Shown: positions 1-7,004, numbered from the stretch's first letter. The stretch: DNA of 7,286 bases from Candidatus Argoarchaeum ethanivorans (GCA_905067535.1 CAJHIR010000053.1:1-7286); one strand, 5' to 3'. Made by a program: numbers and translations. The notes: generated by a model from the letters alone, not told the origin.

Positions 1-1038
1 ATCTTTCAGTCAAGAGCAGCCAGCACAACCTTACGCTACTGGGAAACCGTGATTGAGATCTTAGATTCAACAGAAATATGGGACTCGTTAGCAGAATACA
101 GAAATGCAAGTCAGAAATTAGCAGAGAAAGCAGAATACTTCAAAAAACTTGGGTTAACATACGAATCAACTCTTATAAAAAAACTTGGAATAATATCAGA
201 ACTGAAATACAGCGCCAAAACCATCCGATTAGAAACAAAATCAGAAAAAAGAATTTCAGGCTACAACAAATGTGCAGAAATCGCATCCAGCCTCTCAAAA
301 ATTGAATCTGACAGAGAACAGATAGATAAATGGTCAGACATGGCTCAATACTACAGAGGAAGAGCACTGGTCAACGAATCAATGATAAGCGGATTCGACC
401 GGGAAAAACTCGAAAAGGCTGTTGAAACATTCAAACATGCAAAGAACTCATGCAATGAAGCATACCCCTGCTACTGCATCTACGACACACTGCTCCAGTT
501 AGCAGAAATGTCAAACAATAAAATCGACCTGCCCAAGTTCAAAAGACGTCTCAGAGAGACAAGAGAGGAGATAGGAGCAAAAACAGCATCCGGCAGATGT
601 CTACTGGAAATAGAGGGCATATTAGAACAGCGCAAGGAAAACGCCGATATAGACGAGATAACGACAGAACTTAACAAAAAAATAATTACGATTGAACACC
701 ATGCCTTGCGAGGACTCTTCAAGCATGTATCAGATGAACTGAGTGAGTACTTCAAAAACCCAATGGAAATTGATGTGCACTTCCAGAACTGGAGTTTAAC
801 CGGGGAGATATCAAAGATTGAAGGCACAATTACGATAAAAACAGGAGACACTGTGTTGTGGGAAGAAAACGTTGAAAGAAAGAAAAGATTCTTTATTCCG
901 TTCGAGCCACAGAATCCAACAGAAAATATCTGCTTTGAACACATAGAAAAACCACACATAAAAAGGACAATAAAATTAGACTGCTGTGAAATTATAGGTG
1001 ACCAGATGGTATATTTTCTCAAAAGGAGAATTATGTAG
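1..1038 (+). CDS. C-terminal part of a helical (TPR-like) protein, 5' end outside the window
   Basis: The reading frame is open from base 1 with no stop, so the GTG at 49 is not convincing as the start and the gene probably begins upstream of the window. I do not recognise the family. Counting from GTG 49, residues about 15-235 are almost all predicted alpha helix, with TPR-like amphipathic pairs (for example around WSDMAQYYRGRAL at 95-107 and LEKAVETFKHAKNS at 121-134). Residues about 238-329 look like a beta-rich closing domain, with alternating hydrophobic strands such as IEGTITIKTGDTVLWEENV and a two-cysteine turn LDCCEI. No signal peptide or membrane segment is visible in the part present. 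Its TAG stop directly abuts the ATG of the nitrilase-like gene, so the two form an operon. Helical-repeat C-termini are common in sensor or scaffold proteins, including STAND NTPases, but no NTPase motif lies in the visible part, so function is unknown. Coding status is supported by the long open frame and the tight junction. Confidence 0.8.
   Translation: MFQSRAASTTLRYWETVIEILDSTEIWDSLAEYRNASQKLAEKAEYFKKLGLTYESTLIKKLGIISELKYSAKTIRLETKSEKRISGYNKCAEIASSLSKIESDREQIDKWSDMAQYYRGRALVNESMISGFDREKLEKAVETFKHAKNSCNEAYPCYCIYDTLLQLAEMSNNKIDLPKFKRRLRETREEIGAKTASGRCLLEIEGILEQRKENADIDEITTELNKKIITIEHHALRGLFKHVSDELSEYFKNPMEIDVHFQNWSLTGEISKIEGTITIKTGDTVLWEENVERKKRFFIPFEPQNPTENICFEHIEKPHIKRTIKLDCCEIIGDQMVYFLKRRIM
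1024..1028 (+). promoter_or_regulatory. Shine-Dalgarno site for the nitrilase-like gene
   Basis: AGGAG lies inside the last codons of the upstream gene, with 10 bases between it and the ATG at 1039. It supports ATG 1039 over the in-frame ATG at 1054. The stop TAG and start ATG are contiguous, so terminating ribosomes could restart directly. Confidence 0.65.
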
Positions 1039-2118
1039 ATGAAGAACAATTCCATGTTAAGAGTTGCCAGTGTTCAAATCCGATACGACTTAGAGCACAC
1101 AAGGAATATCTGGACACCTGTATGGGATGACAGGTACAAAGAAAAAATTTTGACTATTCTTGACTTTCTCAAAGGAAAAACTGACTGCATCGTGTTTCCT
1201 GAACTTTCCATTCCATTTGAAATGCTGAGTGACTTGAAAGAGTTCGCTGACTGTGAAGAAACCCTGATTATAGCTGGTTCTCACTACGTGGAAAGTAAAA
1301 ATATTGACAGATACAATCAGTTATTTTCTCATCAATTTGATGAAAAAAAAGATGTCAGAAAGAACATCTGCCCTATTTTAGCACCAAATCAAAAGATACT
1401 CCATATAGAGAAGATAAACCCTGCGCGGGATGAAGACATCGGTTACGACGAATTTGGTCTTAACAGAGGAGAGCTTCACGGGATATTCATTCTCGGCGAC
1501 TACACTTTAGGAATCCTTATCTGTTCAGATTTTCTAAACCCTGACCTAAGAAGCAGAATTTTAAAAAAAGCTAATCTTGTACTTGTGCCGCAGTTCAATT
1601 CCCACACGAAAAGATTCTATGATCTTGCAAATTCCGAATTTGAAAACCCAAACAATATAGTAAGAGCCGTTATGCTCACAAATGCTACTGGCAAAAAAGC
1701 CGCGGGTGGCTCAGCAGTTTTCAGAAATGTGAGTAGAGAAGATCAAAAAATGTTACAGGAAAGATTTGGATACCCCTATGCAGCCATAATCCTTCCAGAG
1801 AAGATAAAAGAAGAACTGATAATTTCTATAAATGTCAATATGGACTACAGTTCAGAACGCACTCCAAGCAGTTGGACACCAGATCAACATCCGATAGACT
1901 ATAAACTTATTCCGATAATCCAGAAGAATGAGCCCATAATCAATATAGTAAACAGCATAAACAAAGCAAACAATGTTCAAAGCTGTATAGATACTTTAAA
2001 CCAAAATAAAGAGTTCATTGGAAAAACGTCAACGATACTGTCTAATAACACTCAGAATCTGGAAAACCTCACGTTAGAAGAAGTAAAAGAGAAATGTCAC
2101 ACTGTTGTCATCCAGTGA
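1039..2118 (+). CDS. Nitrilase-superfamily (carbon-nitrogen hydrolase) protein with C-terminal extension
   Basis: This 359-residue protein carries the nitrilase-superfamily catalytic triad: Glu55 in VFPELS, Lys125 in LHIEKINPARDED, and the nucleophile Cys162 in GILICSDFLNPDLR. The N-terminal strand LRVASVQIRYD and the later segment VLVPQFNSHTKRFYD also fit the alpha-beta-beta-alpha fold. Members hydrolyse or condense non-peptide C-N bonds (nitriles, amides, carbamoyl groups, glutamine); the substrate cannot be read from the sequence. The core ends near residue 270. About 85 further residues (DYSSERTPSSWTPDQHP onward) form a polar, partly helical tail that is not standard and may bind a partner. 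It looks cytoplasmic, with no signal peptide. The gene follows the helical-repeat gene with no gap, behind an AGGAG site. Nitrilase domains also occur in defence modules (for example fused to reverse transcriptases in DRT type 1), so a regulated effector role is possible but inferred; a stand-alone amidase is the plain alternative. Confidence 0.85.
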   Translation: MKNNSMLRVASVQIRYDLEHTRNIWTPVWDDRYKEKILTILDFLKGKTDCIVFPELSIPFEMLSDLKEFADCEETLIIAGSHYVESKNIDRYNQLFSHQFDEKKDVRKNICPILAPNQKILHIEKINPARDEDIGYDEFGLNRGELHGIFILGDYTLGILICSDFLNPDLRSRILKKANLVLVPQFNSHTKRFYDLANSEFENPNNIVRAVMLTNATGKKAAGGSAVFRNVSREDQKMLQERFGYPYAAIILPEKIKEELIISINVNMDYSSERTPSSWTPDQHPIDYKLIPIIQKNEPIINIVNSINKANNVQSCIDTLNQNKEFIGKTSTILSNNTQNLENLTLEEVKEKCHTVVIQ

Positions 2119-2183
2119 ATTAGCAAACAAGTAATATGGACTGAATATAATTATTGTGTGCTAAATTTTGTAATATCCAAAAT

Positions 2184-2207
2184 AGCACTGTATCATTTTC
2201 CAGTGCT
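2184..2207. repeat. Hairpin downstream of the nitrilase-like gene
   Basis: The 7-base arms AGCACTG and CAGTGCT flank a 10-base loop, 66 bases after the nitrilase stop codon. The right arm overlaps by two bases the next palindrome (2206-2226). A run of six T follows at 2260-2265. This may mark the transcript end of the upstream pair, but the T-run is too far away for a standard intrinsic terminator. Confidence 0.4.
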
Positions 2208-2226
2208 TGATTACGCAGTAATCAAG
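2206..2226. repeat. Dispersed palindrome, CTTGATTAC/GTAATCAAG stem with GCA loop
   Basis: Perfect 9-bp arms CTTGATTAC and GTAATCAAG enclose the three bases GCA. The same arms with loop GAA occur at 7211-7231, about 5 kb away, and a related stem occurs at 7164-7184. Here it sits in the spacer upstream of the phosphorylase promoter and lacks the TGCAGAA flank seen in the right-hand cluster. It belongs to the dispersed hairpin family described there. Confidence 0.75.
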
Positions 2227-2259
2227 ATATGTGTCTACGATAATTATTAAAATCACTGG

Positions 2260-2265
2260 TTTTTT
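2260..2265 (+). terminator. Poly-T run, possible terminator of the upstream operon
   Basis: Six consecutive T follow an AT-rich stretch in the spacer, about 140 bases past the nitrilase stop codon. Archaeal RNA polymerase can terminate at short T-runs without a hairpin. It lies 20 bases before the TATA box of the next gene, a sensible place to end the upstream transcript. Confidence 0.3.
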
Positions 2266-2277
2266 AGATGATGCCTC

Positions 2278-2293
2278 CAAAATCATATATAAA
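2278..2293 (+). promoter_or_regulatory. Archaeal promoter (BRE/TATA) of the phosphorylase-like gene
   Basis: TATATAAA at 2286-2293 is preceded by purine-rich CAAAATCA, which fits a TFB recognition element. The usual archaeal spacing of about 25 bases puts transcription start near 2312-2318. That leaves a leader of only 10-15 bases before ATG 2328, or none if GTG 2316 is used. Confidence 0.65.
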
Positions 2294-2327
2294 CCATAAG
2301 AAGCATTGAACCCGCGTGGTTTTGTCT

Positions 2328-5300
2328 ATGGTGAGTGAAGAGAACGTCAGATATTATCTTGATAGTGAGAAGCGCTTTGTTATTGAGAATTATAACTGGG
2401 CTAAGCCGTTTTCAAGTTTTTTCCCGGGCATTGGCGGAAAGTGGGGTGTTCCGCTGTGGGCTTATTACGTGAACCGGGGGCAGTGTGTGTCCAGTATTGG
2501 GGTACGGGATAAGGATAATGCAATTATGGAGTTTTTCTCATTTAATAAAGCCTGCCAGATGGTAGGTAACCAGGGGTTCAGGACTTTTCTGGAGGTGGAC
2601 GGTGAGGTTTTGTATGAGCCGTTCAAACAGTCAAAAGACGAGATGGTTTCCCAGAGGATGATTGTTTCTGCCTGGGATTTGGAGTTAGAGGAGGTTAATC
2701 GTGCGCTTGGTCTTCGGGTTTCTGTTAACTTCTTTCCTCTTGTGAACCTGCCTGTTGCGGGGCTTGTGCGAATGGTCAGTATCAAAAATTTGAATGGTAA
2801 ACCATTGAGGGCAGAACTTCTCGATGGTCTGCCGCATATCCTCTCATTTGGCATGACCCAGCGCTGCATCAAAATTATTGCAAGACACATCGAGGCGATG
2901 AAAGAGGTGGAGGTCATTGACGGGATGCCTCTCTTTAAGCTGAAACAGGTTCCTCTCGATGTTCCGGAGGTTCAGGAGATTCGTGGTGGCAATTTCTATT
3001 TTACCCTGTTAGATGGAAAAGGCAGTATCCCAAGTGATAGTTATGTGGTGGATCCTGAATCGGTGTTTGGCGTATCGTGGAGCTTTGATTACCCGTGGCT
3101 GTTTGCCGAGCATGGTGTTGAAGAGGTGCTGGCATGCAATCAAATGTATGAGAATAAGACTCCCTGTGCATTCACGGTACTCTGTCTTGACATACCTGCT
3201 GGTAAAGAGATGACATTTTATTCTATCGTAGGCAATGCGTCTTCTGAGGAAAAACTGAGGAGTTTTAAGAAGTATGTTGTGGATAATGGAATTTTAGATA
3301 AGAGAGACGAGAATAGAAGAACTATTGAAGAGATTGAAGATAATATGTTTACTGTTAGCAGTAATAAAAATTTTGATAGTTATTGTGGTCAGACGTTTCT
3401 TGATAATGTGGTGAGGGGCGGGATGCCTGTTGTCTTCCAAACACAGTCAAGTAAAAACGTGTTCTACCTGTATTCGAGGAAACACGGGGATCTTGAGAGG
3501 GATTATAATTATTTTGTAGTTGAAGAGACGTATCTATCGCAGGGCAATTCGCATTTCAGGGATGTTAATCAGAACCGCAGAAATGATGCCTGGTTTAATC
3601 CTGGGATAGAGGACAGTAATATCATCATGTTCTTTAACCTGATCCAGACCGATGGTTTCAATCCTCTGGTTGTAAATGGTCTTACGTACACTGTTAAGGA
3701 TTTGCCTGCAATAGAGGAATGGCTTGGCAGGCTTGTAGACGATACCGGGCTCTTTGATGAGTTACTGGAGCTTGTTAAAGAGCCATTTACACCAGGCGAG
3801 TTTATGATGAAGATCGAGGAGGCAATAACCGGGAGGTCTATTGGTTATGATGAGATTATTTCGGTATTGCTCTCGTTCTCCCGGGAGAATGATGTTGGCG
3901 AGCCATCCGAGGGTTTCTGGATCGATCACTGGACGTACAATCTTGACCTGCTCGACAATTTCTTGACAATCTTCCCGGACAGGTTAAAAGAGATACTGGT
4001 GGATAAATCTGTTTTCACGTTTTATGACAATCCCGATGTTGTTATGCCACGAAACAAGAAGTACGTGCTGGTTGACGGAAATGTCAGGCAGTACGGTTCT
4101 GTAAAACGAAACAGGGATAAGTTGAAACTGATAAAATCAAGGGAAGCTGATCCTTATAAGGTTAGGAGAGAATACGGCAGAGGCAGCGTATACACAACTA
4201 ACCTAATGGTCAAGCTGCTTTCCTTAATCGCAAACAAGATCGCTTCACTGGATCCTGAAGGAATCGGCATGGAAATGGAGGCTGACAAACCCGGGTGGAA
4301 TGACCCTTTAAACGGCTTGCCAGGACTCCTTGCATCATCTCTCCCAGAGACCCTTGAACTTAAAAGGGCTTGCTCCTTTGTATCCGATGCAATCTCAGTG
4401 ATTGGGCTTGAAGATTCCGGGTCTGTACCAATCTTCGAGGAACTGGACGTATTCATTACTGATCTGATGGAAGCAATCGAGAAACGACTGGACTCGGTGG
4501 ATGAAAACAGGAAATTTTTGTTCTGGGATGAAAGTCACCGAATAAAGGAAGATTACCGGGAGAAAACTATCTTCGGTGTGAGTGGCGAAGAAATGGAGAT
4601 GAAGATTTCCACAGTAAAAGACTTCCTGGATAAGTCTTTGAAATTGCTTGACAGCATCTTCAGCGAGATTCCAAAGGATAAAGTGTTCCACAAAAACGGA
4701 GTATGCTACACCTATTTCTTAAACGAAGTCAAAAGATACGAGCATATTCATAAGGATTATGAAGAGAACAGAATTGCAGTCAACGACCATGGGTTGGAAC
4801 TTGTAACGCCACTGGAGTTCAAACAAAAGCCGCTTTCACTATTTCTTGAAGGGCCGGTTCATCTAATGAAGATAAAACAGGAATTAGCCAGCGAAATATA
4901 CAAAAATGTTAAAAATAGTAGAATATACGATGAAAAACTAAAGATGTACAAGACAAGCGAACCCATAACAAGAGAAACGTCCGAGATCGGGCGGGCACGT
5001 GCATACACGCCTGGATGGATCGAGAACGAATCCATCTACCTGCACATGGAATACAAGTACCTGCTCGAACTACTTAAAGCCGGTCTTCACAGAGAATATT
5101 ACGAGGAAATCAGGAATACAATGATACCTTTCCTTGATCCTGAAACTTATGGACGGAGCATACTTGAAAACAGTTCATTTATCGTCAGCAGCGCTTTCCC
5201 TGATAGCAAACTGCACGGGCGAGGCTTCCAACCAAGACTGACAGGAGCATCGGCAGAACTGATCAATATGTGGACAATTATGACCGCAGGACAACACCCA

Positions 5301-5654
5301 TTCTTTGTCGACGAGACCAAAAACCTGAAGCTAAAACTTGAACCAGCGCTCTCTGACTGGCTTTTCACAGAGAAAAAACAGACCTTCAAAACCTTCGCAG
5401 ACAAAAAGGATCAAAAAGAACTAATCATACCAGAAAACTGCTTCGCATTCAAATTCCTTGGAAAAACAATCGTCGTATACCACAACGACAAAAGAAAAAA
5501 CACCTTTGGAAAAGATAAAGCAAGAATCACACACTACACCCTGAAATACACCGATGGAGAAACTTGCAAGATACTGGGTAGCACAATACCAGAGAAACTT
5601 GCAAACGACACGCGAAATGGACAGATAGAAAGAATAGACGCATTTCTACACTGA
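2328..5654 (+). CDS. Large GH94-like (clan GH-Q) glycoside phosphorylase family protein
   Basis: The protein has 1108 residues from ATG 2328; GTG 2316 would add four. I prefer the ATG because the TATA box predicts a transcript starting at about 2315, and there is no ribosome site. It resembles large proteins annotated 'cellobiose phosphorylase'. The N-terminal beta-sandwich region begins near FFPGIGGKWGVPLWAYYVNR (residues 31-50) and MEFFSFNKA. An (alpha/alpha)6-type catalytic region follows, with FWIDHWTYNLDLLDNF at about 530-545, EADKPGWNDPLNGLPGLL at about 651-668, and RAYTPGWIENESIYLHMEYKYL at about 891-912. Then comes RLTGASAEL at about 970-978, like the phosphate-binding T-G loop of GH94. 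A small beta-rich cap closes the protein. The general-acid Asp of GH94 (in DWND) would be D653 or D659; D and W are separated by KPG here. GH94 enzymes are about 800 residues, so the length is closer to GH149/GH161 beta-1,3-glucan phosphorylases. Donor sugar is unknown. No signal peptide is seen; cytosolic oligosaccharide or storage-glucan phosphorolysis is inferred. Composition shifts from G/T-rich to A/C-rich along the gene. Confidence 0.85.
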   Translation: MVSEENVRYYLDSEKRFVIENYNWAKPFSSFFPGIGGKWGVPLWAYYVNRGQCVSSIGVRDKDNAIMEFFSFNKACQMVGNQGFRTFLEVDGEVLYEPFKQSKDEMVSQRMIVSAWDLELEEVNRALGLRVSVNFFPLVNLPVAGLVRMVSIKNLNGKPLRAELLDGLPHILSFGMTQRCIKIIARHIEAMKEVEVIDGMPLFKLKQVPLDVPEVQEIRGGNFYFTLLDGKGSIPSDSYVVDPESVFGVSWSFDYPWLFAEHGVEEVLACNQMYENKTPCAFTVLCLDIPAGKEMTFYSIVGNASSEEKLRSFKKYVVDNGILDKRDENRRTIEEIEDNMFTVSSNKNFDSYCGQTFLDNVVRGGMPVVFQTQSSKNVFYLYSRKHGDLERDYNYFVVEETYLSQGNSHFRDVNQNRRNDAWFNPGIEDSNIIMFFNLIQTDGFNPLVVNGLTYTVKDLPAIEEWLGRLVDDTGLFDELLELVKEPFTPGEFMMKIEEAITGRSIGYDEIISVLLSFSRENDVGEPSEGFWIDHWTYNLDLLDNFLTIFPDRLKEILVDKSVFTFYDNPDVVMPRNKKYVLVDGNVRQYGSVKRNRDKLKLIKSREADPYKVRREYGRGSVYTTNLMVKLLSLIANKIASLDPEGIGMEMEADKPGWNDPLNGLPGLLASSLPETLELKRACSFVSDAISVIGLEDSGSVPIFEELDVFITDLMEAIEKRLDSVDENRKFLFWDESHRIKEDYREKTIFGVSGEEMEMKISTVKDFLDKSLKLLDSIFSEIPKDKVFHKNGVCYTYFLNEVKRYEHIHKDYEENRIAVNDHGLELVTPLEFKQKPLSLFLEGPVHLMKIKQELASEIYKNVKNSRIYDEKLKMYKTSEPITRETSEIGRARAYTPGWIENESIYLHMEYKYLLELLKAGLHREYYEEIRNTMIPFLDPETYGRSILENSSFIVSSAFPDSKLHGRGFQPRLTGASAELINMWTIMTAGQHPFFVDETKNLKLKLEPALSDWLFTEKKQTFKTFADKKDQKELIIPENCFAFKFLGKTIVVYHNDKRKNTFGKDKARITHYTLKYTDGETCKILGSTIPEKLANDTRNGQIERIDAFLH

Positions 5655-5714
5655 ACACTTAAGGCACATCCTATATGTCCACTCCCAACAGACGCCCGAA
5701 TTGAAATATGATTC

Positions 5715-6575
5715 TCAGTGTTCCTGGTACAGTTCTTTTCTTCTTGCTTCAAGCATACTGTTTTCCATCCCACAATATTCTGCTGCAGTTAATACCTGTA
5801 CGTCATGCTCTGCACCCACATCAAACACTGGCACAATATGTTTTTTCCACTTCAGATCGCGAAGCAGATGGTGATCAAGAATCATTGTTTTAAGACTGGT
5901 TTTCTCAATAATTTGAATTAAGTGATCGATACTTGCTTTAAGGCTGGCGTATGAATAGCGATAGCCAAGCATGTAAGTCATCGGGCCATCAATATATGCT
6001 ACATCAGGCTGATTTCGTATAATAAAATCTGCCTGTGCATCAATACCTGCCCCTTCAACATCTGACGTGAATACAAACACCTGGTCTCTGTCTGATATAG
6101 CAACTTCTACCACATAGCCCAGGCGATTGTTTGTACCATGATATACTGGCTGCGAAAAACAAATGTTTGTTGCCCCAACATCAAAACTTTGCCCATCCGC
6201 GTATTCAACAACCTCTGCTACAGGTAGCATCTGTTTAATAAAATAATCTGCCCGATTTTTCTGGCTCTTGTTGATATTCTCAAGTGGATGCTTTACCAGT
6301 GCGGTTTTGTTAGAGAATATATCCACTTTACCCGGGTCATAATGGTCAAAATGATAATGTGTAACAATTAACACACCAGATTCCAAAGCGGCATCTTCTA
6401 TTCGTTTTTTATGCTTCTGTAGCTGCAACAGCTCACTCTTATGTGGCTGTAGTTTATAGCGACGTGGTCCAAGTGCTGCAGACGGATCGATGAGTATGTG
6501 TACATCTGGTGTTATAACCAGCGTCGCCATACTTCGGGTGCCCATTGAATCTGATGCGAGTGGAATAATCTTCAT
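5715..6575 (-). CDS. UPF0282 family metallo-beta-lactamase-fold hydrolase
   Basis: This 286-residue protein opens with MKIIPLASDSMGTRSMAT, the typical start of the archaeal UPF0282 family, which fixes ATG 6575 despite a weak ribosome site. The MBL metal motif HxHxDH is intact as H73-Y-H75-F-D77-H78 (THYHFDHYDPG). Further likely metal ligands are H146 (QPVYHG), D172 (FTSDVEGAG) and H235/H236 (ILDHHLLRD). The length is full for the family. The fold normally binds two divalent metal ions and hydrolyses phosphoester, thioester or ester bonds, but no substrate is established for UPF0282 to my knowledge. It looks cytoplasmic, with no signal peptide or membrane segment. The gene converges on the phosphorylase gene with a 60-base gap containing no clear terminator. 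Upstream it is separated from the ferredoxin gene by a terminator-like hairpin and its own TATA box, so it is probably monocistronic. The family call is firm; the biochemical role is unknown. Confidence 0.92.
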   Translation of the reverse strand: MKIIPLASDSMGTRSMATLVITPDVHILIDPSAALGPRRYKLQPHKSELLQLQKHKKRIEDAALESGVLIVTHYHFDHYDPGKVDIFSNKTALVKHPLENINKSQKNRADYFIKQMLPVAEVVEYADGQSFDVGATNICFSQPVYHGTNNRLGYVVEVAISDRDQVFVFTSDVEGAGIDAQADFIIRNQPDVAYIDGPMTYMLGYRYSYASLKASIDHLIQIIEKTSLKTMILDHHLLRDLKWKKHIVPVFDVGAEHDVQVLTAAEYCGMENSMLEARRKELYQEH

Positions 6576-6660
6576 CAGTTGTTAAAATGTCAGGAACTTT
6601 TCTTCTAACCATGGCAAGGCTTTGCCTGTAGTAGTTAAATTAAAAATAATCAAAAATATA

Positions 6661-6668
6661 TTTATATA
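6661..6668 (-). promoter_or_regulatory. TATA box of the UPF0282 gene
   Basis: On the minus strand this reads TATATAAA inside a very AT-rich block (about 6640-6682). Transcription would start near 6640, giving a leader of about 65 bases with a small GGCAA/TTGCC hairpin at 6613-6626 and no clear Shine-Dalgarno site before ATG 6575. Confidence 0.5.
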
Positions 6669-6675
6669 ATTCTAA

Positions 6676-6740
6676 ATAAAAACCACAGGATTTTACAGGA
6701 TTGTTTTTATCAGTCCTGCAAAACCTGTGTAATCTTGTGG
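6676..6740 (-). terminator. Intrinsic-terminator-like hairpin after the ferredoxin gene
   Basis: On the minus strand, 5 bases after the ferredoxin stop codon, an imperfect inverted repeat runs from CCACAAGATT (6740 side) to CCTGTGG at 6683-6689. It is followed at once by TTTTTATTT. The outer ten bases pair with one mismatch and the inner TTGCAGGACTG pairs with TTACAGGATTG with two, with a bulge of about nine bases in one arm. Stem plus T-run fits termination of ferredoxin transcription. The CCACA-GATT / ACACAGG wording also resembles a dispersed repeat found in many prokaryote genomes, so it could be a recruited repeat. Confidence 0.5.
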
Positions 6741-6745
6741 CTTAG

Positions 6746-6919
6746 CTATTCCATCTCGATTGCTTCCTCTGCACAAGCGTCAACACATATACCACAATCG
6801 GTACATGTTTCGGCGTTAATAACGGCCAGTTCATCAACTAATTTTATTGATTCTTCTGGGCATTGCTCAATACATTCTCCACAGCCGTTGCATTTTTCTA
6901 CTATTACTTTTGCTGGCAT
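6746..6919 (-). CDS. 2[4Fe-4S] ferredoxin, 57 residues
   Basis: The minus-strand frame from ATG 6919 to TAG 6746 encodes a complete small ferredoxin beginning MPAKVIVEKCNGCGECIEQC. Two cluster motifs are intact: C10-x2-C13-x2-C16-x3-C20-P and C39-x2-C42-x2-C45-x3-C49. The second ends in CA instead of the usual CP. The two halves are internally similar (an ancient duplication), the protein is acidic, and the length of 57 matches clostridial- or methanogen-type ferredoxins of 55-65 residues. It would be a soluble low-potential electron carrier; its redox partners are not encoded in this window. The start is fixed by GAGGTGAT six bases upstream and by family length. It has its own TATA box and is followed by a terminator-like hairpin, so it is probably transcribed alone. 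Confidence 0.95.
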   Translation of the reverse strand: MPAKVIVEKCNGCGECIEQCPEESIKLVDELAVINAETCTDCGICVDACAEEAIEME

Positions 6920-6925
6920 TTTAAT

Positions 6926-6933
6926 ATCACCTC
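6926..6933 (-). promoter_or_regulatory. Strong Shine-Dalgarno of the ferredoxin gene
   Basis: On the minus strand, GAGGTGAT stands six bases before ATG 6919. It is complementary to the archaeal 16S rRNA 3' end and is the best ribosome site in the window, consistent with high expression. Confidence 0.8.
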
Positions 6934-7004
6934 ATTCAGCTACAGATAGAGGATAATAAATAGATTTCGGTTTAAGTCGAACTGGCAACAAGTCGAGCAG
7001 ATAA

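Noticed and set aside
49..51. GTG at 49 as the true start of the first gene
   Set aside because: The same frame is open back to base 1 (IFQSRAASTTLRYWET...) and there is no ribosome site before 49, so the gene is more likely truncated by the window edge.
480..1055. 191-codon open frame on the minus strand opposite the first gene
   Set aside because: Its translation is a low-complexity Ser/Ile/Leu/Phe-rich string typical of the antisense of an A-rich gene. It overlaps the well-supported plus-strand genes throughout and has no recognisable motif.
2267..2308. 13-codon mini-ORF (ATG to TGA) in the spacer before the phosphorylase-like gene
   Set aside because: It runs through the TATA box and has no ribosome site, so it would not be on the main transcript.
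2465..2917. 150-codon open frame on the minus strand within the phosphorylase-like gene
   Set aside because: It lies wholly inside conserved plus-strand coding sequence, has no promoter or ribosome site, and its Ser/Thr/Arg-rich translation matches no family I know.
5663..5680. Small inverted repeat between the convergent phosphorylase and UPF0282 genes
   Set aside because: It has only a 4-bp core (ACAT/ATGT) plus GG/CC across a bulge and no T-run, too weak to call a terminator.
6610..6612. Upstream ATG on the minus strand before the UPF0282 gene
   Set aside because: It is out of frame with the UPF0282 protein, and the family's conserved N-terminus starts exactly at ATG 6575.
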